Assembly: GCA_012274445.1 (NCBI GenBank)
Contig: JAAROD010000054.1
Span: 1,240,001-1,304,000, forward strand
Direction: 5' to 3'
Length of the DNA: 64,000 nucleotides
Origin: Sclerotiophoma versabilis
Taxonomy: Eukaryota; Ascomycota; Dothideomycetes; Pleosporales; Didymellaceae
The number at the start of each line of letters is the position of its first letter. Within the stretch, counting starts at the first letter, position 1. Below, piece after piece: positions 33,417 to 45,317 of the stretch. The notes under the pieces were generated by a model that worked only from the letters and a program-made list of their open reading frames with translations, had not been told where the DNA came from and did no database searches. Position numbers and translations under genes: made by a program.

Positions 33417-35834
33417 TTAGTCGGTGATCCTCCAGCTGTCGAACCACTTAAGGTGGCTCCACTGCTTATTGGGACCGACCATGCCGAAGGAGATGGCCCT
33501 GAAGAGCCAGTAGAGGCCAATGATGACCGCATACAGTGCGGCGAAGATGCCCCAACGAACCTGCTTGTTGAGGTTCCTTGTTGTCCAGTCCAGGCAGAAA
33601 CCCATGGTCAGGATAGCGAACCACAGCGCGGGGTAGTAGTGGTGAACGTAGGTCACACGGCCCATGGCCATGAAGGGAAGGTAGTGCAGCACCCAGCCGA
33701 TGACGGGGTAGATTCCAGAGTAGTGGATCTGGTCAATCTCGGTCTGCTTGAGGTCGTTGTAGCCGCGCTGCCAGCGCACAACGTACCAAGCAACGATAAG
33801 GACGAAGATGCCAAGACTGGCTGTGCTGCCCCAGTAGACAAAGGGGTTACCGAGCAGGAAGTACTTGACGACTGCAGATAAGATTAGTACATGTTGGATA
33901 AGCTAGAAAGGATACCACTTACTGTCGTCGTTCCACCCGCACATACGAAGACCGACGTGAAGAATGGGCCATTGCCAAAAGGCAGAAGCGAGATCGTCCT
34001 GCTTGTCGGGATCGGGGACGAGGGCGTTGTTGGAGGTCATCATGGCAACGTTGAGGTGAATGAAATCCTGGAAGAAAGGAGACTTGTAGTCACCAGGCTT
34101 GCCAGGTGGGAGCTTGTCGTTGGTGTGGCTCTCAATGTTCCAGTGGGTGTAGACGTCACGAGGGTTGTTCTGCTTGACGCAAGTGGTCTCGATCTGCTTG
34201 AAACCCCACTGCGGCAGGTTGACATTGCCAGCTCGGAGGTAGCAGCCTAGATCCTTGTGTCGGAGCCGGAAAGCAGTCGTGAGTGTCCGGATTCTGGAGT
34301 AATCCCTGGAAGCGGCATCACGAACGACCTCGATAACCCAGTGATCCTTGGTGTCGCCAACGGTAACATTGCCGTAGCAAGAAACCTCGTAATCGGCCTT
34401 GGTGACCGGGGCGGCAACTGTATGCGAGTGCAGGTTGCGGCCAGTCTGAGCGTGAATGAGGCGGATCGTATCGCCATTGCCAGGGAAACGAAGCTCCTCG
34501 TTGGCGTCGTAGGGGACCTCATGGCGATTGGGGTAAAAGAACCAGTCGTTGTTGGCATCTTTATGGTGGTAGCAAGTAATCTGCTGCTGAGTCGAGCCTT
34601 CGGGGTAGGTCTGAACGTGGGAGTGAAGCAGACCTCCTCCGTAACCCATGTTCTTCAGCGTGGAGCGGGAGCCGTATGCGATCTCAAGAGGGCTGTTCTT
34701 GCCGACTTCGGTGCCGCGCAGATTGGCCTGGAAGAGCGAACTCATCTGCGCGTCACCAGGACCGCTGTTCTCGAGAATCAAGAAGTGGAGGTAGAAGGAA
34801 AAGGTGTAGACGGCGAGAGGAATGAGGATGAGACCGAAAACGCGGAATGCGACGTGGGTGACGAGTTCCACCTGTTTGTGTTAGCTTCTGAGAATCACAA
34901 CTTCTGCAATGTCGCCGTACCTTAGGCATCTTGAGGTCGCCGAACTTGCGCCAGAGGTCCTCAATGGTGTACAGACCAACCAAAGCAGTGACAAAGAAAC
35001 CAACCCACTTGACGCTGCACACGCATCCAATGGAGACACCAGTGAGCATCAACCACAGACCCCACTCAGGAGAGAAGGGGTCGTGCTGCTGACGGTGGAA
35101 CTTGGACCAGCAGAAGACGGTGGTGAAGGTGAAGCAGAGAAGCATAGAGTCGAGGAGGATGAAGCGGCTGATGGTGGTGTACGAGTTCTCGCAGAGAACA
35201 GCCAGGGTAACGAACCAGACGGTGGGTCTTCGGAAGTTCAGCTCCTTTGCGGTGAAGTAGGCCAGGGGAACGCAGACGGCACCAAACGCAGCGTTGAAGA
35301 GGCGCATGAAGGTGTAGTTTAGCTCCTCAGGATAGGTCTCGCCAGATTTGAACTCGAACGATCCGTTGTATCCTGCCAGGTATCCGGAGAGACCGACCAG
35401 CATCTTGCCGAGGGGAGGGTGGACGTCGAAGTAGAACTCGCGCTTGAGGTAGTGGGAGCCGAACTTGCCGAAACTGTATCCTAGTCAGAACGCGCCCGCA
35501 ACGGTGCATGCCCTCCTGCTTACTGAGCTTCGTCCCAGGTGACAATTGGCGAAAGGCCGATCTTGTACATGCGCGTAAAGAAGGCGAGTGCGGTGAAGAT
35601 GAGCGGCGCCCAGATGTACTCGTACTCGTCGAGGAAGGCAACGAGCTCGAAAGGCTGGACATTGTTAGCTGAGATGGTCGTGTCACGTCTGGCCGTCATG
35701 AGGCGAACCTTGTCCTTGGACTTCTCCTTGACCTGCGCCTGGTTCATGGCGGGCGATGCCGTCTGGCCAGCTACATTTCTCCTCCGCAGCTCCTCCGCCT
35801 GCGCATCAGCGCCTGTTGTGCGCGCTGTCGCCAT
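33417..35834 (-). CDS. PMT2: Protein O-mannosyltransferase, PMT2 family
   Basis: Exons are 35524-35834, 34921-35473, 33923-34871 and 33417-33871, giving 755 aa; introns are 49-51 bp. Dolichyl-phosphate-mannose-protein mannosyltransferases start O-mannosylation in the ER. Splicing yields TWDEAHFGKFGSHYLKREF (Asp101-Glu102 catalytic pair) and DVHPPLGKMLVGLSGYLAGYNG, the PMT2-subfamily signature. Three MIR repeats occupy about 320-510, including LLHSHVQTYPEGSTQQQITCY, NLHSHTVAAPV and LGCYLRAGNVNLPQWGFKQIE. About ten hydrophobic segments flank them, and the C-terminal block YVHHYYPALWFAILTMGFCLDW is complete. The first intron's acceptor is the CAG at 35474-35476, not the TAG 6 bp earlier, because only CAG restores the DEAH frame. 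Confidence 0.94.
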
Positions 35835-36686
35835 GTTTGTGAAAGACCTCGAGACGTGTCTGCGGCCAAGGTGCGTCCGCGCAGTGTGGACAAAGTCGAG
35901 AAAGGATTCGTGGCTGGTACGGGCGCAGCTGCAAAGCGAGGGGTGCGTAGCGCGAGGAGCACTTGTGCGGCGGGTTCAGCCTGCGTAACGTCTGCCGTTG
36001 CCAAAGAACAACAAACTCAAGAAGAAGAGAAGAAGAAGCCCGAAGAAATTGCAAACATGGAAAATGCCCACGGTGAAGAGCAACGTCTGACGGCCCCTGC
36101 GGTGCGGTTGGGGAGATCAGTTCTGGGTTGATTCCCGATATAGATTTCTAATGGTTCGAGGGAGCTGTATTCGCGCTAGCCCGCGCAGCTGTAGGGGGCA
36201 GACCTTACTGACACTTGTCCTCACGTGAAGGCTGACGTACCCGTGTTCGTGTTCGTGTGCGACAAATCTGCAAAGGGGCCATGGGAACTCTCAATGCTGA
36301 GAGGTAGGTAAAGGCTTCCTCGTTCAAGCTGCAATGCGGCCATACAAACGGACCACAGGCCTCAAACATGTCGGACCATATCAAACCATGTCATCGTGTC
36401 AAACCATGTCAAAGGGCCGGCAGATCACCCTAGTCCCGACGCCAAAACACAACGAGATCAGAACAGCTTTTATTGACAATCGAATCACCATCTCAAGTCC
36501 GCTCATACCGATGCAATGCTAAGTGACGCTTTCCAGCCTTCACCTCTAAGAAATGCTACGCCCCTTCTATCAACCAAAACTTACATGTCGAGCGGAGTTG
36601 CTCGTGGATATCAACCGCGTCGCTTACAACCGAGAACAGAGTATGCAAAAATGTCCAGGAAATGCCAATCAGTGTGTTGCAAACGT
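35835..36686. other. Intergenic stretch, no gene seen
   Basis: This is the PMT2 promoter and the 3' flank of the sugar transporter. It holds short GTTCGTGT and CATGTC repeats near 36245 and 36370-36410 but no supported gene. Confidence 0.5.
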
Positions 36687-38920
36687 CTAATCCTCGTCTT
36701 GACCAATGCGCTTGTACTTTCCACCTGCGCTGTCGTTGTCTCCCTTGCTTTTGTTGACCATGTTCGAGATCCAACCGCCGACGCCGTCTCCATTCTCCGA
36801 CTTCGGGGGAGACCTACCGTTCTCGAGATCAGGCGGCTCGATGTCGAGACCAGGGATTGCAGCTTCCGAGGCAAGCCGAGGACCTCCTCGCTCAGAACCA
36901 CGACCACGGCCACTACCGCTCATCAGGGACTCAACCTCTGCTCGCTGTTGCGGTGTGGCTGCTTGCGTCGTGGCATCTCCAAATAGAGAGTTCATATCTT
37001 CAAGGCGCACATTCGCAGTCTCGGGATATATGAAGTAAACTGCAAAACATTAGTGAACCCTTGATGTGGCTGCGAGAAGCAGAACTTACCAATGACAAAA
37101 CTGGCAGCGCAGAAGAATGCGTGGATGAGGTACAAGCGCCATTGGATGTGTTCCTGCAGGATGGGTGTCATTTCTCCAACTAGCCAGTTGAAGGCCCAGT
37201 TAGTCGCTGTACTCAGACTAGCACCCTTTGCACGAATGCTGAGGGGCAGGATCTCCGGCGGGTACAGCCATGGGATGGGACCCCAAGAGTATCCGAATGC
37301 GGCGTTGTAAATCATCACAAAGATGACGACCATGTTCGGCGTCCAGCTCGCCTGCAGGAAGATGAAGTACGAGATAGCAGAGAGCGATATGACCATCATC
37401 AAAGCTCCGGAGAGCAGGATCTTGCGACGACCCAGAGTGTCTACAATGTACCATGGCGGGATTGTCGATAGAAGGTAGGTGATCGCGTTAATACCGGTCA
37501 TGAGAATAGCCTGGCGACCGTACCAGCCGGCTTCTTCGAAAACAAGAGGTGCATAGTATGAAATGACGTTGATGCCGTTGAGTTGCGCAAGGGCTTGGGC
37601 GGACATGGCGATAAAGACACGCTTGTAGTAGCGCTTGAACATATCCGAGTACGAGCGTTCACCTTCTTGTCGCTGGAGCAGCACGTTCATCTTAATCTCT
37701 CGGTATTCGTCGCGCGCTTTGGAGTTGTGTATGTCACCCTTTCCATACAGGTTAGCAATGACCACGATTCCCTCTTCATCATGGTCGTTGTCTAGAAGCC
37801 ATCTGCCAGTCGTCAGTATAGTCCGTCCAGCGGCCGACTCTCACATACCTTGGCGATTCGCAGATGAGCAGACTGCCCAGAGCCAGGAGAGTGCCCATGA
37901 TACACTGCATGAACAGTGGAATTCTCCATGCATAGTCGCTCTTGATGTAACTGCAGAAGTAGTCTACCCAGACACTGCAAGCATATCCTGTAATATTACC
38001 GGTGAATTCGATGCAGCCCATCTTTCCTCGGTTATGGGGAGGTGAGATCTCAGACTGATAAACGGGTACTATCGTGGAAAGCGTTCCCACACCGAGACCG
38101 GCGATAATTCTCCCCAAGAGCATCATGGGCATACCGTTGGCGAAAGTCTGGAGAGCACCGCCGATGACAAAGATAAGCGAACCGTACAAGATGGTCTTGC
38201 GTCGTCCGAGGACGTCTCCAATACGGCCTACCACAAGGGATGAAATGAAAGCACCGACTTCCAAGATTGCCACCATGCTGCCCAGCTCGACAGCCGTAGG
38301 CTGGTTGAAGTAATCCTTGAAGTAGATGCCTCTGTATGCTTGGGTCAGATATGCTGGAGTGTAGAGGGGTGCAGGCGGCGTACGTGATGATACCGGACAT
38401 GACTCCCTGGTCATAGCCAAACAGAAACACGCCTAATGAGACGAACACACTGGTGAAGTAGCTATTCGCGTATTGTCAGCACCGTCATTTGCCAGCAGCT
38501 ATACAGTTTTGCTTACATGAGCTTCTTTCCATGCAGCCCGTGAATACGGGAGGGCCCATCGTTGGGCGCCATGATCTGGGCGAGTATTCTCTCTGCTTTG
38601 GAAATGGTACGTGGACCGGGGTCTGGGATCTCGATGTCCTCGAGTCTGAGGGCGTGGTGACCCTTTTCGTGCAGACTGTCCTGCGACGCAAAGCGTGCAC
38701 GTTTCTGGTGTCGTCGATGCGGGGGGAGTTGGCCTTCCAAGCGGATGGCGAGGGGATCTTCTTGGTCGGCAAGCTGGTCGACGAGATCGCCGGTGTCACT
38801 CCAGAGCGAGAGGTCGTCTGAGTGCGAGGAAGGTGTGTCGAAGGAGGACCGCGCGCTATCCTTATCGTTGTCGAGCAGATAAGCGGAGTCGCCGTCACGA
38901 GGGCGCGAGGACGAGCTCAA
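36687..38920 (-). CDS. MFS sugar transporter
   Basis: Exons are 38517-38920, 38384-38461, 37849-38331, 37090-37802 and 36687-37039. From the first in-frame ATG (38572) the protein is 560 aa. The open frame runs 116 codons further upstream as a Ser/Asp-rich cytosolic tail (SSFDTPSSHSDDLSLWSDTG) that looks like the conserved N-terminus of this transporter group, yet no in-frame ATG is present there. Twelve hydrophobic segments, GVFLFGYDQGVMSG, GRIGDVLGRRKT, QLNGINVISYYAPLVFEEAG, DTLGRRKILL and the C-terminal PET (IYPETANVRLEDM) mark the sugar porter family. It likely moves hexoses or similar sugars with protons across the plasma membrane. Introns of 46-55 bp were placed by phase and conservation. 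The start is uncertain; the rest is firm. Confidence 0.88.
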
Positions 38921-40635
38921 GTTATGGAGAGGGATGTTCGCAGGCCTCCGACTGCTGCCCGAGTTGAAAGGAATGGTGAAGGTTGCAGGCTGAGGGAGCA
39001 GCCAACTCCAAAGTAGTGGATCTGGAGAAGGGTCGAAAGGCGGTCGCGAGTGACGTGCAGGTTAAGGTGGGCCCAGGGCTTAAGCGGTCAAGGGCGGTCA
39101 CATTGGACGGCAGCGGGACTGAAAAGTGCGCGATACGGCGTCGTGATCAGGAAAACGTGAGCTACCCTGTCAGCTCGAGCCTTGAGGGCTGCTGTTCCTG
39201 GGGGACTTGGCGGTCACTTCCTACTCGGTCCGGGCTGAACCGGGGGAGCAGCCTGCTGTTGGCCAGCTTGTTGGAGCGGCCTGCTGTGCGATGATGTAGC
39301 GGTAGGCTATCGCGGGTGCACATCTACTTGAGGATGGTAAATCCCTATCTCTACACTTGCTATAGGCTACTCAAAAGGCCGCAGCTTCGCCTGAGTCCAC
39401 GGAGAAGCACAATTTCGAGTCTAGCATTGCTTGAAGAACTCCACATCGATATGGATAGCTCGCTGCAAGCTCGCTGATGGCGGTCGACAAAGCTGCCCGG
39501 GCTCCACCAGAGACGCCTGGCAGGAACACCACGACTCATCAACTTCAAGGTCTTCCAACATCAAGCTTCAGACTGGTCTCAGCATACAGCAAATCGACCA
39601 CCATACACAACGAACCCACGTGTGGGGACCGCGTGGGGACCGCCTCGAGTGTGAGCCTCGAAGCACTGCTGCCTCCCGAGAGTGAAACAGAGGCCACCTG
39701 GTGCATGCCATGCAAGCTCAGTCTAAAGAAAAGGCTGCGTTGACGGGCACTGAAACGTCTGTCGAATACTTCCGGTTGGACTAACACGTGAAAACATAGT
39801 TGCAGAAGCGCTGCGCCAACTTGACAAAGATGGCTGGCGCGCTGGCGGGCGATCAGTGCTGCACAAACGCGAACGTTGTGCGTCCTGACGTGCAGCTGCC
39901 AGACTATCGACAGGGTCGCTGCTGAAAGGGAGGATGCTGGAATATGAGGCCGTTTGATGCCAGAGAAAGTCCATGTCCCAACGACAACAGCACTGACTAT
40001 GATGAAGTACCCACTTATGATCTCAACCTTGTTGTTGCCATGGAGTCGTTGTGCAAGCAAGCCGGCTGCGAGGCGTGGTTCTGCCGCCAGACTCTCTCCG
40101 CGAGTGCGCCGATCGTCCTGAAACACGCCTAGTGCTGCACCTCCTGCCACTATGATTGGCTGCAGCACTGATTGCCAGTTTGCTCGGCCCGCGCGCTGCT
40201 TCGTGTTGTGAGTCGTGATGGACAGCGAGAGACTTGAGGAATCTGGCTTGACAGAGCAGCAACGCTTGATTGTTTGTCTTTTTTTTTGTGTGTGCACAAG
40301 TCGCCGTCAGGCAGTAAAAAGCCGACACACGAAATCCAAACGTTGGTTCGCGACAAAGTGGTGCAGCGACCGGCACCCCTGACGTTGTTGCTAACCACCC
40401 ACCTTGGCTCTCTCAAACAAGAAACGGCTCAAAGCACCAGCCACCGTGAACCAGCAGCACATCATCTCTCACGACCCGCACCGCTCCTCCACAATTCACT
40501 CTCGCTACCTTTGCCCTGTCAGGCCTGTCAACTCCACTTGCAGCCTGAGTATCGCTCTGCAATACGGAAGACGACGATCGCTGCTGCTGCTGTAGCACCC
40601 GACCAAACGCGAGGCTGCGCTGCGCATAGCCAGCC
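38921..40635. other. Divergent intergenic stretch, 1.7 kb
   Basis: It lies between the sugar transporter and the Chs7-like gene. A 250-codon minus frame (39545-40297) begins with GTG, has no features and is not called. A T-run lies at about 40280-40287 and a duplicated GTGGGGACCGC at about 39621-39642. No gene is seen. Confidence 0.5.
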
Positions 40636-41879
40636 ATGTCGAGATACGGAAAGTTCGACGACTTTTGTCGCGACACAGGTAACAGCTGGTCGACGCTGCC
40701 AGGTAAGATACCAACGTTACTCAGCAACATATCTTTACTAGATACTAACTGTCGCAGTATGCTATGTACGTTGTTGCCGCCCATGCCCCCCTGGCCTGAT
40801 CCATTGTTCGCGCGCGCGCCGCTAACCACGATACCACCACAGCTCTTCAGCCAAGCACCCACAAGGAACGGCGGAGGATGGAATGGAGGCTGCACACTTC
40901 AAGGCTTCTCTGTTGGCAACGGTAACAGATTGCATAACTTGGGTTCGTAAACCCAATACCTGCGCGCGATTGGAACTTGGCTGATGGGTGCAGGCTCAAT
41001 AATACTCTGCGGTATCGCAATCCTCACCACCTTTTTCCTGCTCTGGAGGTCTGAAAGGAAGAAGGCTGCCGTTGGGCGAAGGTGCGCGATTGGTCAACAA
41101 CTGGTGAAGACTGGGGAACTGACATGGAACAGGGAAATGCAACTCTTCCTCCTCGGCTACATCATCATCTCTATCTGCGAGATCTTCACAATTGGCGGTT
41201 TCCCTCTGAACGACTCTGTGCGCATTGTATGTACCTCGCTCAGTGAATGGCGACTATGAGCTGACTGTTCTGTAGGCATTCGTTGCTGTACACATCGCTG
41301 CAATCGTTGCAACATCCTGGATTCTCATGCTGAACGGCTTGGTCGGCTATCAACTTCTTGATGACGGCACCCCCATCTCAATCGGCCTGCTTTTGATATC
41401 TGCAATCATCATATTCGTTGGAACGGGCTATATTGCTCTCGACACTGGCTTCAGCTGGACCGGCTACTGGGATGACACACTCGGTGGGGAGAACCAGGCT
41501 TATGCCCTCTACACCCTTTACCAACTTGTGCCTCTGGTTTTTTTGGTTGTCTTCTTCTGCTTGGAGTCATTCCTTGTCCTCCGCGTTCTTGGAGAGCGCA
41601 AGCCAATGCGTACGTATGAAAGATTCCAACTCCCTTCAGCTGCTGACCGCATACGTAGTCTACCTCCTCGCTGCAGTTCTTCTCTTTGCCATTGGACAAG
41701 TTTTCCAATATGTCATCAGCGTCCACATCTGCACCGGCACCTCTGGCAAGATCAATGGTGGTCTCTTCGAGACCCTTTTCACGCTCCTCTCGGTAGTGAT
41801 GATCTGGGTCTTCTGGTCGAGCATCACCGAGGACGACTGGCCAGTGCCAACAGTGGCTGGCTCTGGCACATATAATTGA
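40636..41879 (+). CDS. Chs7-like chitin synthase export chaperone
   Basis: Seven exons (40636-40702, 40758-40765, 40843-40942, 40994-41081, 41133-41226, 41276-41609, 41659-41879) encode 303 aa. The order is TLPVCYLFSQAP, NLGSIILCGIAILTTFFLLW, RSERKKAAVGRREMQLF, ICEIFTIGGFPL, LNGLVGYQLLDDGTP, YIALDTGFSWTG and FQYVISVHICTGTSGKINGGLFETLFTLLSV, that of the Chs7 family. Seven hydrophobic segments are visible. Chs7 helps class IV chitin synthase leave the ER. Exon 2 is only 8 nt (TATGCTAT) and is needed to supply VCY in phase; it is flanked by a perfect TACTAAC branch site and CAG on one side and GTACGT on the other. It may be a Chs7 paralogue rather than the main one. Confidence 0.85.
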
Positions 41880-42488
41880 TGACCTCGAAGGACATTTGGT
41901 GGATGTACAAGATACGGCGTAATGTTTCATGATCTCTCTAGCATAGCGTATACCATTTTGGGGTCTTTGGACGCATTACGCGTCATGCTGCTACTTCACG
42001 ATACGGATAATGTTTGCTGGGAAGAAGAGCGCAGTTTGTAGTTATGTCAAATTCACATGCAGAACGTAAGAGCGCGTTCTAATTTCTAATCATCACGTGC
42101 TCACGCATCTGCCAAAGGCAGATCTGCAACCGATCGTTGAAGCTTCACAAAGCTTCCACACCACTGGAACCTGTCACGCCTTAGTGAGATTGCGGCTGAA
42201 CTTAGCTCGCGTCGAGAATGCACCATCCCACTTTACCTTAGTAGAGTCTCTTGGAGAAGCAGCAAATGAAAGCTCACGACGTCATCTTGCGTTGTTCATC
42301 TGTCGCGTATTCATTCATGCGATAACTTTCTGCAGCAGCCACAACCTACTTGCCTGTACGACACACGCTCGTTAGCTATTCGAACGCAACTCTAGACGCA
42401 GACGCAGACGCAGACGCAGCAAATCAGTACCGCAGGCGGTTGCTGCTAGATATCCCGCCAAAGCCGCTCACGAGTGCATCCGCAAGCC
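41880..42488. other. Intergenic stretch
   Basis: This is the 3' flank of the Chs7-like gene and the promoter of SSL1. Apart from a GACGCA repeat at 42395-42418, nothing is seen. Confidence 0.5.
42395..42418 (+). repeat. GACGCA hexamer repeat, four copies
   Basis: Four perfect GACGCA units lie 70 bp before the SSL1 start, probably in its 5' leader. Confidence 0.8.
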
Positions 42489-43994
42489 ATGGCCGACTCA
42501 GACTACTCCTACGATGGCGACGAAGTCTCCGGCGACGAGTATGTTGGCTCTCGGGCCAGCTCAAGCCGGCCAGCACCAACGGCGGGCAGTAGGAGACAAG
42601 GCACGAAAGAAGCTGCGCCAAAGCCAGAGCGCAAAGCATGGGAAACCGAGTACTCGCGGACAGTCGAGAAAACCATAGTGCCCGTCAACGATGACATAGG
42701 GCAGAGTGTACAAGAGCGGGAGGAGGAGCGCAAGCGTAAACGGTTACGCAAGGACACAAAACCTTTCCAACGAGGTATAATACGGCACGTCGTTCTGGTA
42801 TTGGACCTGTCTGAGGCTATGATGGAGAAGGACATGCGGCCGAACCGCTTCTACACAATGATCAACTACACACAAGAATACGTCCGCGAGTTCTTTGAGC
42901 AGAACCCCATCTCTCAGATGAGCGTCCTCGGCATGCACGATGGCATATGCATACGAGTCTCCGAACTCTCAGGCAATCCAGCAGAGCACGCAGCAGCAAT
43001 CTTGGCCTTGCGAAGCAAAGAGACAGGCAAAGAGCCTAAGGGCGCCCCTAGTCTCCAAAACGCCCTCGAACTTGCGCGCGCAACACTGTACCACACGCCG
43101 AACCACGGTACACGAGAAGTCATAGTAGTCTTTGGCTCACTGCTTTCCCTCGATCCTGGCGACATTCACCAGACCGTCAAAGCCTGCGTGCGCGACCGCA
43201 TAAGAGTCAGCATCATAGGCATGGGCGCACGCCTCAAGATTTGTCAGGAAATTGTCACACGGACAAACGCTGGGGACGAGGGCGAGTACACGATTGCAAC
43301 GGACCAAGAGATGCTCAAAGAGCTCCTTATCGCAACCACCACACCGCCCGTCATCCGCTCAGACACAGCTTCTACACCTCAACAGCCAGAGAATGGCGCT
43401 GCGCTTATGATGATGGGTTTCCCATCACGTGTCGTCGAGGACTCCCCTACAATATGCGCATGTCACGGCAATCTCACTCTCGGCGGTTACACGTGCTCGA
43501 GGTGCAGTGCGAAGGTGTGCTCTCTACCCGTCACGTGCCCAAGTTGTCAGCTTACGCTCCTACTCTCAACCCATCTGGCGCGCAGCTACCACCACCTCTT
43601 CCCCTTGAGAAACTGGGCTACTGTTTCATGGCAGCGAGCTCGCGAGAAGAACTCTCAAGATTGTGTAGGCTGCCTTACAACGTTTCCGGAGATCCCGTCA
43701 AAGCAGGAGCTAGCTGCAAAAGCACTGAAGAAAGAGAGACAGTCTACGACGGGCAGCATGCTGAATGGGCATGCGGAGAGGGACAATAGGGCGGAAGACG
43801 ATGAGAGCGGGGAGCAGCATGCTAGCGAGAGCGCAAGATACGAGTGCCGATCGTGTGAGAGCCATTTCTGCATCGACTGTGATATGTTCTGTCATATGGT
43901 GCTGCATAATTGCCCAGGATGCTTGAGCAGACTGGATCCCGGAGCAATCGCTGATGCAGGGGCGCAGAATGGGGATGTCACCATGACTGGATGA
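42489..43994 (+). CDS. SSL1: TFIIH core subunit SSL1 (p44)
   Basis: A single exon encodes 501 aa from the ATG at 42489. After a charged 95-residue N-terminus, the vWA-like domain (about 100-285) starts GIIRHVVLVLDLSEAM and contains MRPNRFYTMINYTQEYVREFFEQNPISQ and REVIVVFGSLLSLDPGDI, hallmarks of p44. Zinc motifs follow: CACHGNLTLGGYTCSRC, CSLPVTCPSC, then a C-terminal RING-like C4C4 region (CVGCLTTF, YECRSCESHFCIDCDMFCH, NCPGC). In TFIIH, SSL1 contacts and stimulates the XPD/Rad3 helicase in transcription and nucleotide excision repair. A Glu/Gln-rich linker splits the last zinc region. Identification is secure. Confidence 0.95.
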   Translation: MADSDYSYDGDEVSGDEYVGSRASSSRPAPTAGSRRQGTKEAAPKPERKAWETEYSRTVEKTIVPVNDDIGQSVQEREEERKRKRLRKDTKPFQRGIIRHVVLVLDLSEAMMEKDMRPNRFYTMINYTQEYVREFFEQNPISQMSVLGMHDGICIRVSELSGNPAEHAAAILALRSKETGKEPKGAPSLQNALELARATLYHTPNHGTREVIVVFGSLLSLDPGDIHQTVKACVRDRIRVSIIGMGARLKICQEIVTRTNAGDEGEYTIATDQEMLKELLIATTTPPVIRSDTASTPQQPENGAALMMMGFPSRVVEDSPTICACHGNLTLGGYTCSRCSAKVCSLPVTCPSCQLTLLLSTHLARSYHHLFPLRNWATVSWQRAREKNSQDCVGCLTTFPEIPSKQELAAKALKKERQSTTGSMLNGHAERDNRAEDDESGEQHASESARYECRSCESHFCIDCDMFCHMVLHNCPGCLSRLDPGAIADAGAQNGDVTMTG

Positions 43995-44384
43995 ACGATA
44001 TAGCCTCAATTTAATCAAGAGGAGGCATGCTCTAAAGTGAGCGCAACTGCACTTCCATACTCATCTCTCGCCACCAACATGTGTTCACTTTTCAGGACGA
44101 CATTGCCATCACGCACGCTGAGAAAAAGATGCATTATCCATTCCGGCAGTCTACCTTGTTCAACGCAGCGAAGAGTCCTCAGACAAGTGTCAACGTTGAG
44201 TCGCCACCTCACCTCTTCAACCACCACGCTCTCGACACCAAGTCGTCATGGTCCGAAGGTCTAGCGAAAGCCAAAATCCTAACAGCATGAGTGAGAGTGC
44301 AACCAACTACCGAGCTTGAACACGCACAAGGCAGGCACACGGGTTGAGAAAAGAACTATCGTCATTGTCTAAATCACACTCAAC
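43995..44384. other. Convergent intergenic stretch
   Basis: It lies between SSL1 and the GT32 relic. Short frames only; no gene seen. Confidence 0.45.
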
Positions 44385-45317
44385 TCAGTGTGACTCTCCG
44401 CCTCGATCGTTTTTCCAGATATTAGCGTAATGGTGTGTTACTAACTTAGGCGGCAGCTGCTCCTCATGCTCTGTCATGTAGTAATTCGCCGATGCAGCGA
44501 ACGAGCGCCCGGGCATGACCAGCACGTCGCCAATCAACTTCGGCTGCACGTTCTCCAAAACTTCATCTGGTTCAACAGTCCTGTGCAATGCATAACTCAG
44601 ACTCTTGGAAATCCCAGTCGAAAACCGCCTCGACCCCGAGAAATCCACAGCATCCCCTGTCATCGCCAATGTCATGTTCTCAAGCGGCACCTGATACTGC
44701 TGCATTACCTGCTGCAATGCTTCTACGATATTCTCAATCACTTTCAATATATGCGGCAACCCTGGCTTCGCCATGATGATCCAGGATGCGAACTGCCGCG
44801 TAATGCCCGGCGTCCAACCCACGTCAAACTCCCACCCCACAACGACCCCTGTATCGGCTGCATATTGCGGAGGCGCCCAGTCATCGATTGGTATATCAGA
44901 GCACTCGACGCCGAGGTCGGACCATATCCTGCCTTGATCATACAGGAGCATATACCGCAGCAGATCGGCTTTTACAGTCGGGATTGTGAGACCCAAGTAC
45001 GCCTCTAGAAAATCAGGACGATTTATAAACGACATTCTCACGAAGTCTTCCTTGTCTTCGTCTATCAAGAACTGTACGTCGTACCGCCGGTTGGCGGCAA
45101 TGCAGCCCTCCGTCTATTGTTGCGTTTCGTTATCAAGGACATTGGAGACCAATTTGAACCATATGATCTTTGGTATCGAGGGTGAAGGCGGGGGCAGCGC
45201 TTGTTCTAGATGCAGGATTTTATGACCAGATAGATAAGTCTGCTGGTCGACCAGAAGTGAAAGAGAACGGTGACGGCGCAGGGAGACAGGAGTAAGCAAC
45301 AGCCGAACGCTTCGCAT
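44385..45317 (-). pseudogene. GT32 (Och1-like) glycosyltransferase, nonsense-broken
   Basis: One frame, without introns, reads from ATG 45317 to TGA at 44385-44387 except for a TAG at 45114-45116. Before the stop it reads IPKIIWFKLVSNVLDNETQQ; after it TEGCIAANRRYDVQFLIDEDKEDF. These are contiguous parts of the GT32/DXD sugar transferase domain, where a Trp normally sits at the stop, so TGG to TAG is the likely change. The nucleotide-sugar motif reads IWSDLGVEC in place of the usual DLD or DID, so the second Asp is missing too. The N-terminus has no clear signal anchor. The downstream half (GWEFDVGWTPGITRQFASWIIMAK) is otherwise well kept. An intact enzyme would add mannose or a similar sugar in the Golgi. 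I read it as a young pseudogene. Confidence 0.7.

Noticed and set aside
39545..40297. 250-codon minus-strand open frame in the sugar transporter/Chs7 gap
   Set aside because: It begins with GTG, has no recognisable motif and no splice context; likely chance.
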